Below are positions 19,516 through 28,638 of a stretch of 64,000 nt of DNA, in pieces. Source of the DNA: Methylorubrum populi (GTDB lineage: Bacteria; Pseudomonadota; Alphaproteobacteria; Rhizobiales; Beijerinckiaceae). The notes under the pieces were generated by a model that did no database searches, was not told the DNA's origin, and was given only the letters and a program-made list of their open reading frames with translations. The stretch lies in NCBI RefSeq assembly GCF_002355515.1, contig NZ_AP014809.1, forward strand, positions 1,884,501 to 1,948,500. Reading direction: 5' to 3'. How positions within the stretch are numbered: the first letter of the stretch is position 1; every line of letters begins with the position of its first letter. The position numbers and the translations under genes are program-made.

Positions 19516-21390
19516 TCAAGCCGTCGCTTGGGTCCGGCTACGCCGGGCGTGGGCCGCGAGCAGCGTCAAGGCCGCCGGGGTGACGCCCTCAATGCGGGCC
19601 GCCTGGCCGAGGGTGATCGGACGCACGCTGTCGAGCTTGATCCGCATCTCGTTGGAGAGGCCGGGAATCGCGCCGTAGTCGAGGGAGGCCGGCAGGCGCA
19701 CCGCCTCGTCGCGGCGGAAGGCGGAGATGTCGGCCTGCTGCCGGTCGAGATAGACGGCGTAGGTCGCATCCGTGCGCAGCCGCTCGGCGACCCGCGGCGG
19801 CACCGCCGCCAGCTCCGGCCAGACCGCAGCGAGCCGATCCCATCCGATCTCCGGATAAGACAGGAGCTGGAAGGCGCTGCGACGCAGCCCGTCCCGGTTG
19901 AGGGAGAGGCCGTAGAGCGCGGCCTCGTTCGGAGTGAGGCTCAGGGCGTCGAGCCGGGCGCGCGCCTCGGCGAGCGCCGCCTGTGCGGCCGCGAAATGCC
20001 CGGCCCGGACGGGGCCGACGCAGCCGAGGGCGGCGCCGCGCGCGGTCAGACGCTCGTCGGCATTGTCCACGCGCAGGCTCAGGCGATATTCCGAGCGCGA
20101 GGTAAACATCCGGTAGGGCTCGCTGACCCCGTGGGTGACGAGGTCGTCGATCATCACGCCGAGATAGGACTCGGCCCGGTCGAAGATCGCGAGGTCCGAG
20201 CCGCCGGCCAGCCGGGCCGCGTTGAGGCCGGCCACCAGCCCCTGCCCCGCCGCCTCTTCGTAGCCGGTGGTGCCGTTGATCTGGCCTGCCAGGAACAGGC
20301 CGGGCAGGCGCTTGGCCTGGAGCGTCGCGTCGAGCTCGCGCGGATCGACGTAATCGTACTCGATGGCGTAGCCGGGCCGCAGGATGCGGGTGCGCTCCAG
20401 TCCCGGAATGGCGGCGATGATGCCGGCCTGGACCTCTTCGGGCAAAGCCGTCGAGATGCCGTTCGGATAGACCGTCGGATCGTCGAGGCCCTCCGGTTCG
20501 AGGAAAATCTGGTGGCCCTCGCGGTCGCCGAAGCGCACCACCTTGTCCTCGATCGACGGGCAGTAACGGGGGCCACGGCTGCCGATGCCGCCGGAATACA
20601 TCGGCGAGCGGTGAAGGTTGGTCCGGATCAGATCATGGACCGCCTGGGTCGTGCGGGTGATGCCGCAGGCGATCTGCGGCGTGGTAATCCGCTCGGTCAG
20701 GGTCGAGAACGGAACGGGATCGGCGTCCGCGTGCTGCATTTCCAGCGCGGCCCAATCGATGGTGCGTCCGTCGAGGCGGGGCGGCGTGCCGGTCTTCAGG
20801 CGGCCGAGGCGAAAACCGTGATGGTCGAGCGTCCGCGCCAGCCCTACGGCCGGCGCCTCGTCGACGCGCCCGGCGGGGATCTGCCGCTCGCCGATATGGA
20901 TCAGTCCGCGCAGGAAGGTCCCCGTCGTGATGACCACCGCCCCTGCCGTGAGGCGTCGCCCGTCCGCAAGCACCGCACCCGCGACGCGGCCCGCCTCGAC
21001 GATCAGGTCGTCGGCTTCGCCCTCAATCACGCTGAGCCCCGGTGTCTCCGCGATCGCCCGCTGCATGGCGCGGGCGTAGAGCGCCCGGTCGGCCTGAGTG
21101 CGGGGCCCGCGCACGGCCGGCCCCTTGCGGCGGTTGAGCAGGCGAAACTGGATGCCGGCGGCGTCGGCGACGCGGCCCATCAGCCCGTCGAGGGCATCGA
21201 CCTCGCGCACGAGATGGCCCTTGCCCAGACCGCCGATGGCCGGGTTGCAGGACATCGCGCCGATGGTCGCGCCCCGATGGGTGACCAGGGCGGTGCGGGC
21301 GCCGACGCGCGCGGCCGCGGCGGCCGCCTCGACGCCGGCATGACCGCCGCCGACGACGATGACGTCGTAACGGATGGAGTCTGCGTGCAT
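19516..21390 (-). CDS. mnmG: tRNA uridine-5-carboxymethylaminomethyl modification enzyme MnmG
   Basis: MnmG (GidA) with MnmE installs the cmnm5 group on wobble U34 of tRNAs; it is an FAD-binding cytosolic dimer. The 624-aa product opens with [22 protein letters not shown], the FAD dinucleotide fold, followed by [21 protein letters not shown]. The [17 protein letters not shown] stretch is highly typical of MnmG. A helical C-terminal domain (MnmE and tRNA contact) ends in [10 protein letters not shown]. In related genomes mnmE directly precedes mnmG; here two unrelated genes lie between them. Confidence 0.95.
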   Translation of the reverse strand: MHADSIRYDVIVVGGGHAGVEAAAAAARVGARTALVTHRGATIGAMSCNPAIGGLGKGHLVREVDALDGLMGRVADAAGIQFRLLNRRKGPAVRGPRTQADRALYARAMQRAIAETPGLSVIEGEADDLIVEAGRVAGAVLADGRRLTAGAVVITTGTFLRGLIHIGERQIPAGRVDEAPAVGLARTLDHHGFRLGRLKTGTPPRLDGRTIDWAALEMQHADADPVPFSTLTERITTPQIACGITRTTQAVHDLIRTNLHRSPMYSGGIGSRGPRYCPSIEDKVVRFGDREGHQIFLEPEGLDDPTVYPNGISTALPEEVQAGIIAAIPGLERTRILRPGYAIEYDYVDPRELDATLQAKRLPGLFLAGQINGTTGYEEAAGQGLVAGLNAARLAGGSDLAIFDRAESYLGVMIDDLVTHGVSEPYRMFTSRSEYRLSLRVDNADERLTARGAALGCVGPVRAGHFAAAQAALAEARARLDALSLTPNEAALYGLSLNRDGLRRSAFQLLSYPEIGWDRLAAVWPELAAVPPRVAERLRTDATYAVYLDRQQADISAFRRDEAVRLPASLDYGAIPGLSNEMRIKLDSVRPITLGQAARIEGVTPAALTLLAAHARRSRTQATA

Positions 21391-21608
21391 GGTCCGTGCT
21401 TACGCGCGGGCCGGCGACAAGGTCAACGCAGAGCCCGCGCTCGGCTTACCGACCTCGGGACAGGTGCTGAGCGGAAAGGCTGCGCCGTTTCTGCGCCGAT
21501 GCGGCGGGAAGGCGCGTCATCGCGAATCTTGCAGCCTCATGAAGCGCGCGATTCTCGGCCGTGTTGCTTCCGGCCCCAGCGGCGCAGCGTGCGTTCCGTG
21601 AGAGCCGC

Positions 21609-21875
21609 TCAGGCGGCGGACCAGCGGACGTTCTCGGCGGTCGAGGCGAGGGATGAACGGATCTGGAGATCGATGCAGAAGGCCGAGGCGGTCGCCTCCT
21701 CCGTCACCTCCAGGGACCACGTGTCGCCGAGATGCAGACGGTGGCCCGACTCCTTGAGGAGAGACCCGGCGTAGCGGACGGCTTCGCGCAGAGCCACGTC
21801 CAGGCTCGGGCAGTCCAGACCCTCGTCATCCGTGATGTTGAGGCCGTCACTCACGTTGAAAAAGTACTTTGGCAT
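21609..21875 (-). CDS. DUF6894 family small protein
   Basis: The 88-aa product matches the DUF6894 pattern: MPKYFFNVSDGLNITDDEG at the start, a middle helix with DVALREAVRYAGSLL, then WSLEVTEEATAS and a final hydrophobic strand. These small soluble proteins are numerous in Methylobacterium, Bradyrhizobium and relatives; their function is unknown. It reads in the same direction as mnmG, 218 nt upstream of it, and points away from a PAS-HTH regulator. No strong ribosome site is visible before ATG 21875. Confidence 0.8.
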   Translation of the reverse strand: MPKYFFNVSDGLNITDDEGLDCPSLDVALREAVRYAGSLLKESGHRLHLGDTWSLEVTEEATASAFCIDLQIRSSLASTAENVRWSAA

Positions 21876-22251
21876 GGTTCGTTCGCTGGTTGAGCGTATG
21901 CTAAAGCAATGATGCCTCGACTCTGCGTTCGAATAAAGGATGGTTTAGAAAATTTATTGAGCACTTTGTGTTCAATCATCGATGTTTCGGGCTATCGATT
22001 GGCAAAAACTGCTCAGCGGCGCATCCATTCGCGGGATGTATAATCATGCGCTGCGATCCAATCGTGCACGACGCGTTGCTGGAAACAGAGCGCCGTTGAA
22101 AGAGGTTTCAGCGGGATCATTGTCATTATTCTGCGTGTTGGGTTGCAGCGCACGTCGCAGATTTGCCGCAACGATGGGAGAATGAGCGAAATTCGCTCAA
22201 ACCTTCCCCGTCGCCCGTCATCCCTGCTCGGCCCCCTATGCCCGGCCCCCT
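21876..22251. other. AT-richer divergent intergenic region between DUF6894 and PAS-HTH genes
   Basis: This 376-nt stretch is clearly less GC-rich than its surroundings, notably around 21900-22050. It must hold both divergent promoters. It contains a 17-bp perfect palindrome (22183-22199), a tandem 12-bp repeat abutting the regulator start, and a weak Irr-like half match TTTAGAA at 21944-21950. I see no gene inside it. Confidence 0.5.
22183..22199. promoter_or_regulatory. 17-bp palindrome, possible operator of the PAS-HTH gene
   Basis: TGAGCGAAATTCGCTCA is a perfect palindrome (8-nt arms around one central A). It ends 52 nt before the PAS-HTH start codon, a plausible position for an operator. 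Autoregulation by the adjacent HTH protein is a guess. Confidence 0.45.
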
Positions 22252-22254
22252 ATG
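22229..22254 (+). repeat. Tandem repeat overlapping the PAS-HTH start codon
   Basis: CGGCCCCCTATG occurs at 22229-22240 and again at 22243-22254, a 14-nt period. The second copy contains the predicted ATG start; the first copy's ATG is out of frame. No ribosome binding site precedes either. Confidence 0.6.
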
Positions 22255-23274
22255 AATGCGGCTGATCTCAGTTTTTCATCGTCCGAGTTCCTGCAGCTTC
22301 TGGAAGGTCTCGGCCTGACCGGAAACTGGGGCTGGACCTTCGCCACCGGTGAGCAGGTGTGGTCACCGGGGCTGTTCCGGCTGCTCGGCCTCGAGGCCGG
22401 CACAACGGTGCCGAGCTATGAGCGGATCACGCAACTCGTCCACCCGGAGGATCGGTACCGGCTCGAACGGGCGGACGATGTCAGGCATGAAGGGGTGCTG
22501 GGTGAGCACACCGTCCGCGTGCTGCGTCCCGACGGGATGCTGCGGGTCTTGAATCTCCGGGGAACCGTCTATCACACGCCCGACGGCCGGCCCCGGGCGG
22601 CGGCCGGCATCGTGCTCGACGTGACCGACCGGGAGCAGATGGCGTCTGCCCTGCGGACGGAGCGCCGCCGGCAATGGGCGCTGTTCGAAGTGCTGCAATC
22701 CTGGTCGAACTCGGCGCTCTATGTCGGCGGACAGCGGGTGGCTTCACCCGAGATCCTCAGCCTGACCGGCGTCACCCAGGAGGCGTTCCAGGCCCATTGC
22801 GATCAGATCGTCGCCCCCGACGACCGTGCCCGCATGCGCGCCCATATTCAGGCGATGATCGCGGCCGGGAAGTCCTTCGAGGTCTCGAAGCGCCTGATCA
22901 TGGCGGATGGCGATCAGGGCCAGTTTCGCTTCCTCTACACGCCGGTCCGGGACGCGGAGGGCCGCACCGAGACCTGGGCGACCCACGCCGCGCGCCTGAG
23001 CGGTCCGAAGGCCCCCGTGCTCGATCAAGCGCGGAAGGGCCTGGTTCAGGGCATCGAAGGCCGCCACCTGCGGGCGGCGCGCGCGCTCCTCGGCTGGTCG
23101 ATGCAGGATCTGGCTCAGGCGGGCGGGCTGTCCTTCGCCACCGTCCGGCGTCTTGAGGAGAGCGAGGGCGGACGCCGCGCCCACAGCCATGACAGGGCGG
23201 TTGCGGCGCTTCAGCGGGCGGGGATCGGTTTCCAGATCGTCGAAGGTAATCGGATCGCCGTGTTCAGGCGGTAG
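22252..23274 (+). CDS. PAS-domain protein with C-terminal XRE-type helix-turn-helix
   Basis: The 340-aa protein appears to be a one-component cytosolic sensor-regulator. Residues about 20-130 form a PAS_3-type domain: WGWTFATGEQVWSPGLFRLL, then LVHPEDRYRLE and GIVLDVTDREQM. Residues about 145-255 look like a second, more divergent PAS domain. The C-terminus (about 270-340) holds LRAARALLGWSMQDLAQAGG and LSFATVRRLEE, a Cro/XRE-like helix-turn-helix. No kinase or cyclase domain is present. It points away from DUF6894 and converges on mnmE with a gap of 12 nt. The ligand and target genes are unknown; the palindrome 52 nt upstream is a candidate target. Confidence 0.8.
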   Translation: MNAADLSFSSSEFLQLLEGLGLTGNWGWTFATGEQVWSPGLFRLLGLEAGTTVPSYERITQLVHPEDRYRLERADDVRHEGVLGEHTVRVLRPDGMLRVLNLRGTVYHTPDGRPRAAAGIVLDVTDREQMASALRTERRRQWALFEVLQSWSNSALYVGGQRVASPEILSLTGVTQEAFQAHCDQIVAPDDRARMRAHIQAMIAAGKSFEVSKRLIMADGDQGQFRFLYTPVRDAEGRTETWATHAARLSGPKAPVLDQARKGLVQGIEGRHLRAARALLGWSMQDLAQAGGLSFATVRRLEESEGGRRAHSHDRAVAALQRAGIGFQIVEGNRIAVFRR

Positions 23275-23286
23275 CGCTCGGAACCC

Positions 23287-24621
23287 CTATTTGCCGATGC
23301 AGAAGCCGGCAAACAGTCGGTCCAGCATCTCTTCGACTCCGACATGACCACCGACCTCACCGAGCGCGCGAACAGCCAATCGCAGATCCTCCGCGATCAG
23401 TTCCGGCGGGAAATCGGCGGGCGCGGTGGCGACCCGGTCGAGATGGTCGGCCGCCCGGGACAGGGCCTCGCGATGGCGCTCGCGGGTGACGAGGGCGTCG
23501 CCCTGGCCGAGCGAGGCGGCGGCTGCGGCCCGGAGCGTATCGAGGAGCGCGTCGAGCCCGGCGCCCGTCACCGCCGAAACGGTGAGGCCCTCCTCCCCCG
23601 TCGCCGCGGCCGCGAGATCGCTCTTGGTGCGGACGAGGAGAGCCGGAACATCCGCAAAACCGTTCACGACGGCCTCGCCATCCGTCGGCACGAGGTGGAG
23701 CACGAGGTCGGCATTCCGGATATGGCGATGGGTGCGCTTCACGCCCTCGGCCTCGATCGCATCCTCCGTCTCGCGCAGGCCCGCGGTATCGATCAACACG
23801 ACCGGCAGGCCGCCGAGGTCGCAGCGCACCTCGATCGCATCGCGGGTCGTGCCGGGAATGTCCGAAACGATGGCCGCGTCACGTCCGCTGAGTGCGTTCA
23901 GCAGGGTCGATTTCCCGGCATTGGGAGCGCCGGCCAGCACGACGCAGAAGCCCTCGCGCAGGCGCTCTCCCCGGCGCCCATCGGCCAGCGCCGCCCGGAT
24001 CGCGTCGCGCAAGGCGGCGGCATGGCCGGAGCGGGCGGCGTCGAGACCGGCCTCGTCCACGTCGCCCTCGTCGGCAAAGTCGAGGGCGGCTTCGGCGGCG
24101 GCGAGCAATTCGATGCCGGCCTCGCGCCACGCCGCGACCTGGCGGCCGAGCGCACCGTCGAGCTGGCGCAGGGCCTGGACGCGCTGCGCCTCGGTCTCGG
24201 CGTCGATGAGATCGGCGATGCCTTCCGCCTCGGTGAGATCGATGCGGCCGTTGAGGAAGGCGCGGCGGCTGAAGGCTCCGGCCTCCGCCGGCCGGCAGCC
24301 CGGCACGCGCGCGAGGGTCCGCAGCACCGCGGCCCGAACCGCGAGGCCGCCATGAAGGTGCAGTTCGGCCATGTCCTCCCCGGTCGCGGTGGCGGGACCG
24401 GGCAGCCACGCGACGAGGGCTTGGTCGAGCGTGTCCCCGGAGGCAGGATCGCGCAGGCGGCGCAGGGACAGCCGGCGCGGCTCCGGGCGTCCGCCGGCCA
24501 GGAGATCGAGCGCAGGCCCCGAGGCCGGTCCGCTGATCCGCACCACCGCCACCGCCGCGCGGCCGAAGCCGCTCGCCGGGGCGAAGATGGTCGCGTCACG
24601 GACGGGCAGAGCGTCGGTCAT
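23287..24621 (-). CDS. mnmE: tRNA modification GTPase MnmE
   Basis: MnmE (TrmE) pairs with MnmG to modify tRNA U34. The 444-aa protein starts with ATIFAPASGFGRAAVAVVRISG (formyl-THF-binding domain). A helical domain follows with an embedded Ras-like G domain: VVLAGAPNAGKSTLLNAL (G1), DIPGTTRD (G2 region) and LIDTAGLRE (G3). The extreme C-terminus FCIGK contains the essential Cys of the CIGK motif. It is downstream of leuS on the same strand (76-nt gap). Its partner mnmG is about 1.9 kb further on, after two inserted genes. Confidence 0.95.
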   Translation of the reverse strand: MTDALPVRDATIFAPASGFGRAAVAVVRISGPASGPALDLLAGGRPEPRRLSLRRLRDPASGDTLDQALVAWLPGPATATGEDMAELHLHGGLAVRAAVLRTLARVPGCRPAEAGAFSRRAFLNGRIDLTEAEGIADLIDAETEAQRVQALRQLDGALGRQVAAWREAGIELLAAAEAALDFADEGDVDEAGLDAARSGHAAALRDAIRAALADGRRGERLREGFCVVLAGAPNAGKSTLLNALSGRDAAIVSDIPGTTRDAIEVRCDLGGLPVVLIDTAGLRETEDAIEAEGVKRTHRHIRNADLVLHLVPTDGEAVVNGFADVPALLVRTKSDLAAAATGEEGLTVSAVTGAGLDALLDTLRAAAAASLGQGDALVTRERHREALSRAADHLDRVATAPADFPPELIAEDLRLAVRALGEVGGHVGVEEMLDRLFAGFCIGK

Positions 24622-24697
24622 GATCTCGTGGTCCGTCCGGCCCCTCCTCCAGAGAAGCAGGGGCCGGCGCTTCAGTACGATCGTTTCGGGCGGGTGA

Positions 24698-27337
24698 TCA
24701 CACCACCAGGTTCACGATCCGCCCCGGCACGACGATGACCTTCCTCGGGGGACGGCCTTCGAGGGCGCGCTGCACCGGCTCCAGCGCCAGCGTCGCCGCC
24801 TCGACGGCCTTCGCGTCGGCGTCGCGCGGTACGGTCACGTCCGCCCGCTTCTTGCCGTTGATCTGCACCGGCAGCGTGATCTCGTCCTCGACCAGAAGCG
24901 ACTGATCGGCCTCCGGCCAGGACGCTTCGGCGACCAGGCCTTCCCCGCCCAGGACGCGCCAGCTTTCCTCGGCTAAATGCGGCATCATCGGCGCGATGAG
25001 CTGCACGAGGATGCGCGCCGCCTCGCCCGCCGCAGCCGCGGAGGCGCTGCCGCGCAGACCCTCGTCGAGAGCGTTGGCCAGGGTGTAGATATGCGCGACG
25101 CAGCGGTTGAAGCGCAGGCGCTCGATATCCTCGCCGACGGCGGCCAGCGCCTTATGGGCGGCCTTGCGCAGGGACGTGTCGCCGGGGCCGCCGGATCCGG
25201 TCGCGCCGGCCGCGCCGTGAACGAGGCGCCAGACGCGCTGCACGAAGCGGGCGGCGCCCTGCACGCCCTCCTCGGTCCAGATCACGTCGCGCTCGGGCGG
25301 CGAGTCGGACAGCATGAACCAGCGGGCGGTGTCGGCGCCGTAGCTCGCGATGATGTCGTCGGGATCGACGACGTTCTTCTTCGACTTCGACATCTTCTCC
25401 GTCGGGCCGACCTCGATCGGCGCGCCGGTTTTCACGTGAAAAGCCTTCCGGTTTCCGCCCTCGGTCTCGAAGCGGATCTCGGCCGGCGCGACCCAGGCGC
25501 CGGAGGGGTCCTTGTAGGTCTCGTGGACCACCATTCCCTGGGTGAACAGGCCGGCGAACGGCTCCGAGACGCCCGACCAGCCGGTCGCCCGCATCGCCCG
25601 CATGAAGAAGCGCGAGTAGAGCAGGTGCAGGATCGCGTGCTCGACACCGCCGATATATTGGTCGACCGCGAGCCAGTGATCGACGGTCTTGCGGTCGGTT
25701 GGCGCGTCCGCGAGCCAGGGTGCGGTGAAGCGGGCGTAGTACCAGGACGAATCGACGAAGGTGTCCATGGTATCGGTCTCGCGCCGGGCCGCCTGCCCGC
25801 AGCGCGGGCAGGGCACCTGCCGCCACGCATGGTCCCGCTCCAGCGGGTTGCCGGGTTGGTCGAACGAAACTTCGTCCGGCAGCTTGACCGGCAGATCCTC
25901 CACCGGCACGGGCACCGGGCCGCAGGCGTCGCAGTGGATGATCGGGATCGGGCAGCCCCAGTAGCGCTGGCGCGAGACGCCCCAATCGCGCAGGCGGAAC
26001 TGCACTTTTCGACGCGCCACCGGTGCGCCGTTCAGGCTCTCACCCTCCAGCCGGTCCGCGACCGCACGGAACGCGTCGTCCGTCGTCATGCCGTCGAGGA
26101 AGCGCGAGTGGATCATCCGCCCGTCGCCGTCATAGGCGGTATCGGTGATGATGAAGCTCTCCGGGTCCTGCCCCTCTGGGCAGACGACCGGCGTGTTGCC
26201 GAGCCCGTACTTGTTCGAGAAGTCGAGGTCGCGCTGGTCGTGCGCCGGACAGCCGAACACGGCGCCGGTGCCGTACTCCATCAGAACGAAGTTCGCGACA
26301 TAGACCGGCAACTCCCAGGCGGAGTCGAGCGGGTGGCGCACGGTGAGACCGGTGTCGAAACCGAGCTTCTCGGCCGTGTCGATCGCCTCCTGCGCCGTGC
26401 CGATGCGGCGGCACTCCTCGGCGAAGGCCTGCAGCTCCGCCGCCCGCGGGCCGGATTCGGCCAGAGCCTTGGCGAGCGGATGGTCGACCGAGATCGCCAG
26501 GAACCGGGCGCCGAACAGCGTGTCGGGACGGGTGGTGTAGACCGTCAGCTCCTGCGTGCCGGCGAACGGCGCGGCCAGCGCGAAGCGCACCTCCAGCCCT
26601 TCCGAGCGTCCGATCCAGTTGCGCTGCATCAGCCTGACCTTTTCCGGCCAGCGCTCCAGCCCGTCGAGGGCGTCGTGCAGATCCTGCGCGAAATCGGTGA
26701 TCTTGAAGAACCACTGGGTCAGCTCGCGCTGCTCCACCAGCGCACCCGAGCGCCAGCCGCGCCCGTCGATCACCTGCTCGTTGGCGAGCACGGTGTGATC
26801 GACCGGATCCCAGTTCACCTTCGCCGTACGGCGCGTCACGAGTCCCTTGGCCAGGAAGTCGAGGAACATGCGCTGCTGGTGCTTGTAGTAGTCGGGGTCG
26901 CAGGTCGCGATCTCCCGGCTCCAATCCAGCGACAGGCCCATGCTCTGGAGCTGCCCGCGCATGGTCGCGATATTGGCGTAGGTCCAGTCCCGCGGGTTGA
27001 CCTTGCGCTCCATCGCCGCGTTCTCGGCGGGCAGGCCGAACGCGTCCCAGCCCATCGGGTGCAGCACGTTGTGGCCCTTGGCCCGCTTGTAGCGCGCCAC
27101 GACGTCGCCCATGGCATAGTTGCGCACGTGGCCGATATGGATGCGCCCCGACGGGTAGGGGAACATCTCCAGCACGTAGTATTTCGGGCGCGGGTCGTCG
27201 TTCCTCGTCTCGAACAGCTTGGCCGCGTCCCAGGCCTGCTGCCAGCGCGGCTCGGCATCCTTCGCGTTGTAGCGCTCCTGATGACGCTCTTGAGGGCGCT
27301 CTTGCGCGGCCGGAGAGGAATGTGCGGGATCGGTCAT
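24698..27337 (-). CDS. leuS: Leucyl-tRNA synthetase
   Basis: LeuRS charges tRNA-Leu. The 879-aa class I synthetase has [19 protein letters not shown] (HIGH motif) near residue 60, a CP1 editing domain with [14 protein letters not shown], and [11 protein letters not shown] (KMSKS). The C-terminal helical domain ends in [10 protein letters not shown]. The N-terminus has a Gln/Arg-rich extra of about 25 residues before [14 protein letters not shown]. In many alphaproteobacteria leuS is followed by lptE-holA; here it is followed by mnmE and the lptE-holA pair lies about 8-10 kb away on the other strand. Confidence 0.96.
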   Translation of the reverse strand: MTDPAHSSPAAQERPQERHQERYNAKDAEPRWQQAWDAAKLFETRNDDPRPKYYVLEMFPYPSGRIHIGHVRNYAMGDVVARYKRAKGHNVLHPMGWDAFGLPAENAAMERKVNPRDWTYANIATMRGQLQSMGLSLDWSREIATCDPDYYKHQQRMFLDFLAKGLVTRRTAKVNWDPVDHTVLANEQVIDGRGWRSGALVEQRELTQWFFKITDFAQDLHDALDGLERWPEKVRLMQRNWIGRSEGLEVRFALAAPFAGTQELTVYTTRPDTLFGARFLAISVDHPLAKALAESGPRAAELQAFAEECRRIGTAQEAIDTAEKLGFDTGLTVRHPLDSAWELPVYVANFVLMEYGTGAVFGCPAHDQRDLDFSNKYGLGNTPVVCPEGQDPESFIITDTAYDGDGRMIHSRFLDGMTTDDAFRAVADRLEGESLNGAPVARRKVQFRLRDWGVSRQRYWGCPIPIIHCDACGPVPVPVEDLPVKLPDEVSFDQPGNPLERDHAWRQVPCPRCGQAARRETDTMDTFVDSSWYYARFTAPWLADAPTDRKTVDHWLAVDQYIGGVEHAILHLLYSRFFMRAMRATGWSGVSEPFAGLFTQGMVVHETYKDPSGAWVAPAEIRFETEGGNRKAFHVKTGAPIEVGPTEKMSKSKKNVVDPDDIIASYGADTARWFMLSDSPPERDVIWTEEGVQGAARFVQRVWRLVHGAAGATGSGGPGDTSLRKAAHKALAAVGEDIERLRFNRCVAHIYTLANALDEGLRGSASAAAAGEAARILVQLIAPMMPHLAEESWRVLGGEGLVAEASWPEADQSLLVEDEITLPVQINGKKRADVTVPRDADAKAVEAATLALEPVQRALEGRPPRKVIVVPGRIVNLVV

Positions 27338-27459
27338 CGTGGGCGCCGGGATCAGCGTAAGGGGCGGGCCGCGCGAGGCAGACTCGGGGGCCGGAGCCCG
27401 GCACGTAGCATATCCGTGCGGTCAAGGGTCAACGATCGAGGGGCAGCGCTGAGGGCAGT

Positions 27460-28527
27460 TCAGGTCTGCTGACAGACCGCGACCACCCGATCGAAGCGGC
27501 GATCCGCGAGATCGGCGGCGCGGATCAGGAAATAGACGGTGCCCTCCCCGCTCTCTTGGAGGAAATCGCCGACATCGATCTGCAGGATCAGGCGCCAAGC
27601 GCCCGCCCCCGCCTCGATCGCGGGCCTGTTCGCCTTCCACGCGTCCTGGCTGAGATGCTGCACGCCGAAACGGCTGACCACCTCCGCCTCGAAACGGGGG
27701 TCGCTCTGCTCGGGCAGCGGCGAGCCGAGGAGCTGATGGCGCCGGCCCGGATTGGCCGCGCCGTAATAGCGGTCGAAGGCCCGCGAAAAGAGCGCCTGAT
27801 AGCCGTCGCGAAAGCGGTTCTCGCCGTTCGCGTTCCGGCCCAGGGCCGACTTGAGCGCCGGCCGCGCTCCCATCTCCAAACTCTCGATCGCCCGCGGGCG
27901 CAGGGTGGCGTTCAGGCTCATCGGCCGGGCCGGGCCGCCGTAGGGCGTGCCGGAATCCGGCTTCGGCAGGGGCAGCTTGAACTCCCGGTTGACCCGGGCA
28001 ATCTCCGCCCTGTGTTCCTCGGCCGCCGCGGCGAGGTCGGGCGGCAGGGCCTGAGCGGCGAGCCCCTCGCGCGGGCTCTCGTCCCAGATCACGCGGGCGG
28101 ATTCGGATCCGTTGTCCCAGGGGCCGGCTGAGAGATCGTAGAAGAACAGAAGCCGGCCGTGCCCCGGAAGGGCGTCGGCGAGGGCGCCCTGCCCTCTCGT
28201 CCGCGCTTGCGCCTCCCCGAGATCGACCTGCGCGAAGAAGGCGTAGGGCAGTTCCTTGCGGAGGTGCCGCCGCATCGCCTCCCCGGCCTCGGCGTTCCCG
28301 CGCGCGGCGATCGCCTCGATGTCGGCGGGCTTGGCGCGGCGCGGCCATGCAAGACCCGGCGGGAGGTCGGGTGTTCCGCCGATTCGCGTGCCGCCGAGCT
28401 CGGCCCTGCCCTTCGGTTGCGGCCGGAACTCCAGCGCCGGCACCAGCGCCTCGACGACCATCTCGACCTGCGGGCGCGAGAAGTGCTGCGCGAGCTGGGT
28501 CTGGGCGTCGGCGGGCGTATCGAACAT
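27460..28527 (-). CDS. DUF1963 (YwqG-like) protein
   Basis: From ATG 28527 the product is 355 aa, cytosolic, without signal or membrane segments. It shows the DUF1963 pattern: LGGTRIGGTPDLPPGLAWPR near residue 50, LPYAFFAQVDLGEAQ, GRLLFFYDLSAGPW, and a C-terminal GAWRLILQIDVGDFL and GTVYFLIRAADLADRRFDRV. The family is widespread and uncharacterised. ATG 28539 sits directly on a GGAG, so 28527 with that GGAG 12 nt upstream is the better start; the long open frame above is shadow of the divergent yggS gene. Confidence 0.85.
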   Translation of the reverse strand: MFDTPADAQTQLAQHFSRPQVEMVVEALVPALEFRPQPKGRAELGGTRIGGTPDLPPGLAWPRRAKPADIEAIAARGNAEAGEAMRRHLRKELPYAFFAQVDLGEAQARTRGQGALADALPGHGRLLFFYDLSAGPWDNGSESARVIWDESPREGLAAQALPPDLAAAAEEHRAEIARVNREFKLPLPKPDSGTPYGGPARPMSLNATLRPRAIESLEMGARPALKSALGRNANGENRFRDGYQALFSRAFDRYYGAANPGRRHQLLGSPLPEQSDPRFEAEVVSRFGVQHLSQDAWKANRPAIEAGAGAWRLILQIDVGDFLQESGEGTVYFLIRAADLADRRFDRVVAVCQQT

Positions 28528-28638
28528 CGGGCCGGGCATCTCCGTTGGTCTCGGGAGATGCCAGCATATCGCGGGCGGGGGTGATGGAAAGGCGCCGCCA
28601 CCCTTGAAGTCGCGGCGGTGCCGCCGCAAGGAGGGCCC

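Noticed and set aside
19528-21774. A 748-aa plus-strand open frame
   Set aside because: It is antisense to mnmG, with no recognisable domain.
21944-21960. Irr-like half site TTTAGAA followed by TTATTGA
   Set aside because: Only one arm fits; the match is 11 of 14 in an AT-rich patch, too weak, and the downstream genes have no iron link.
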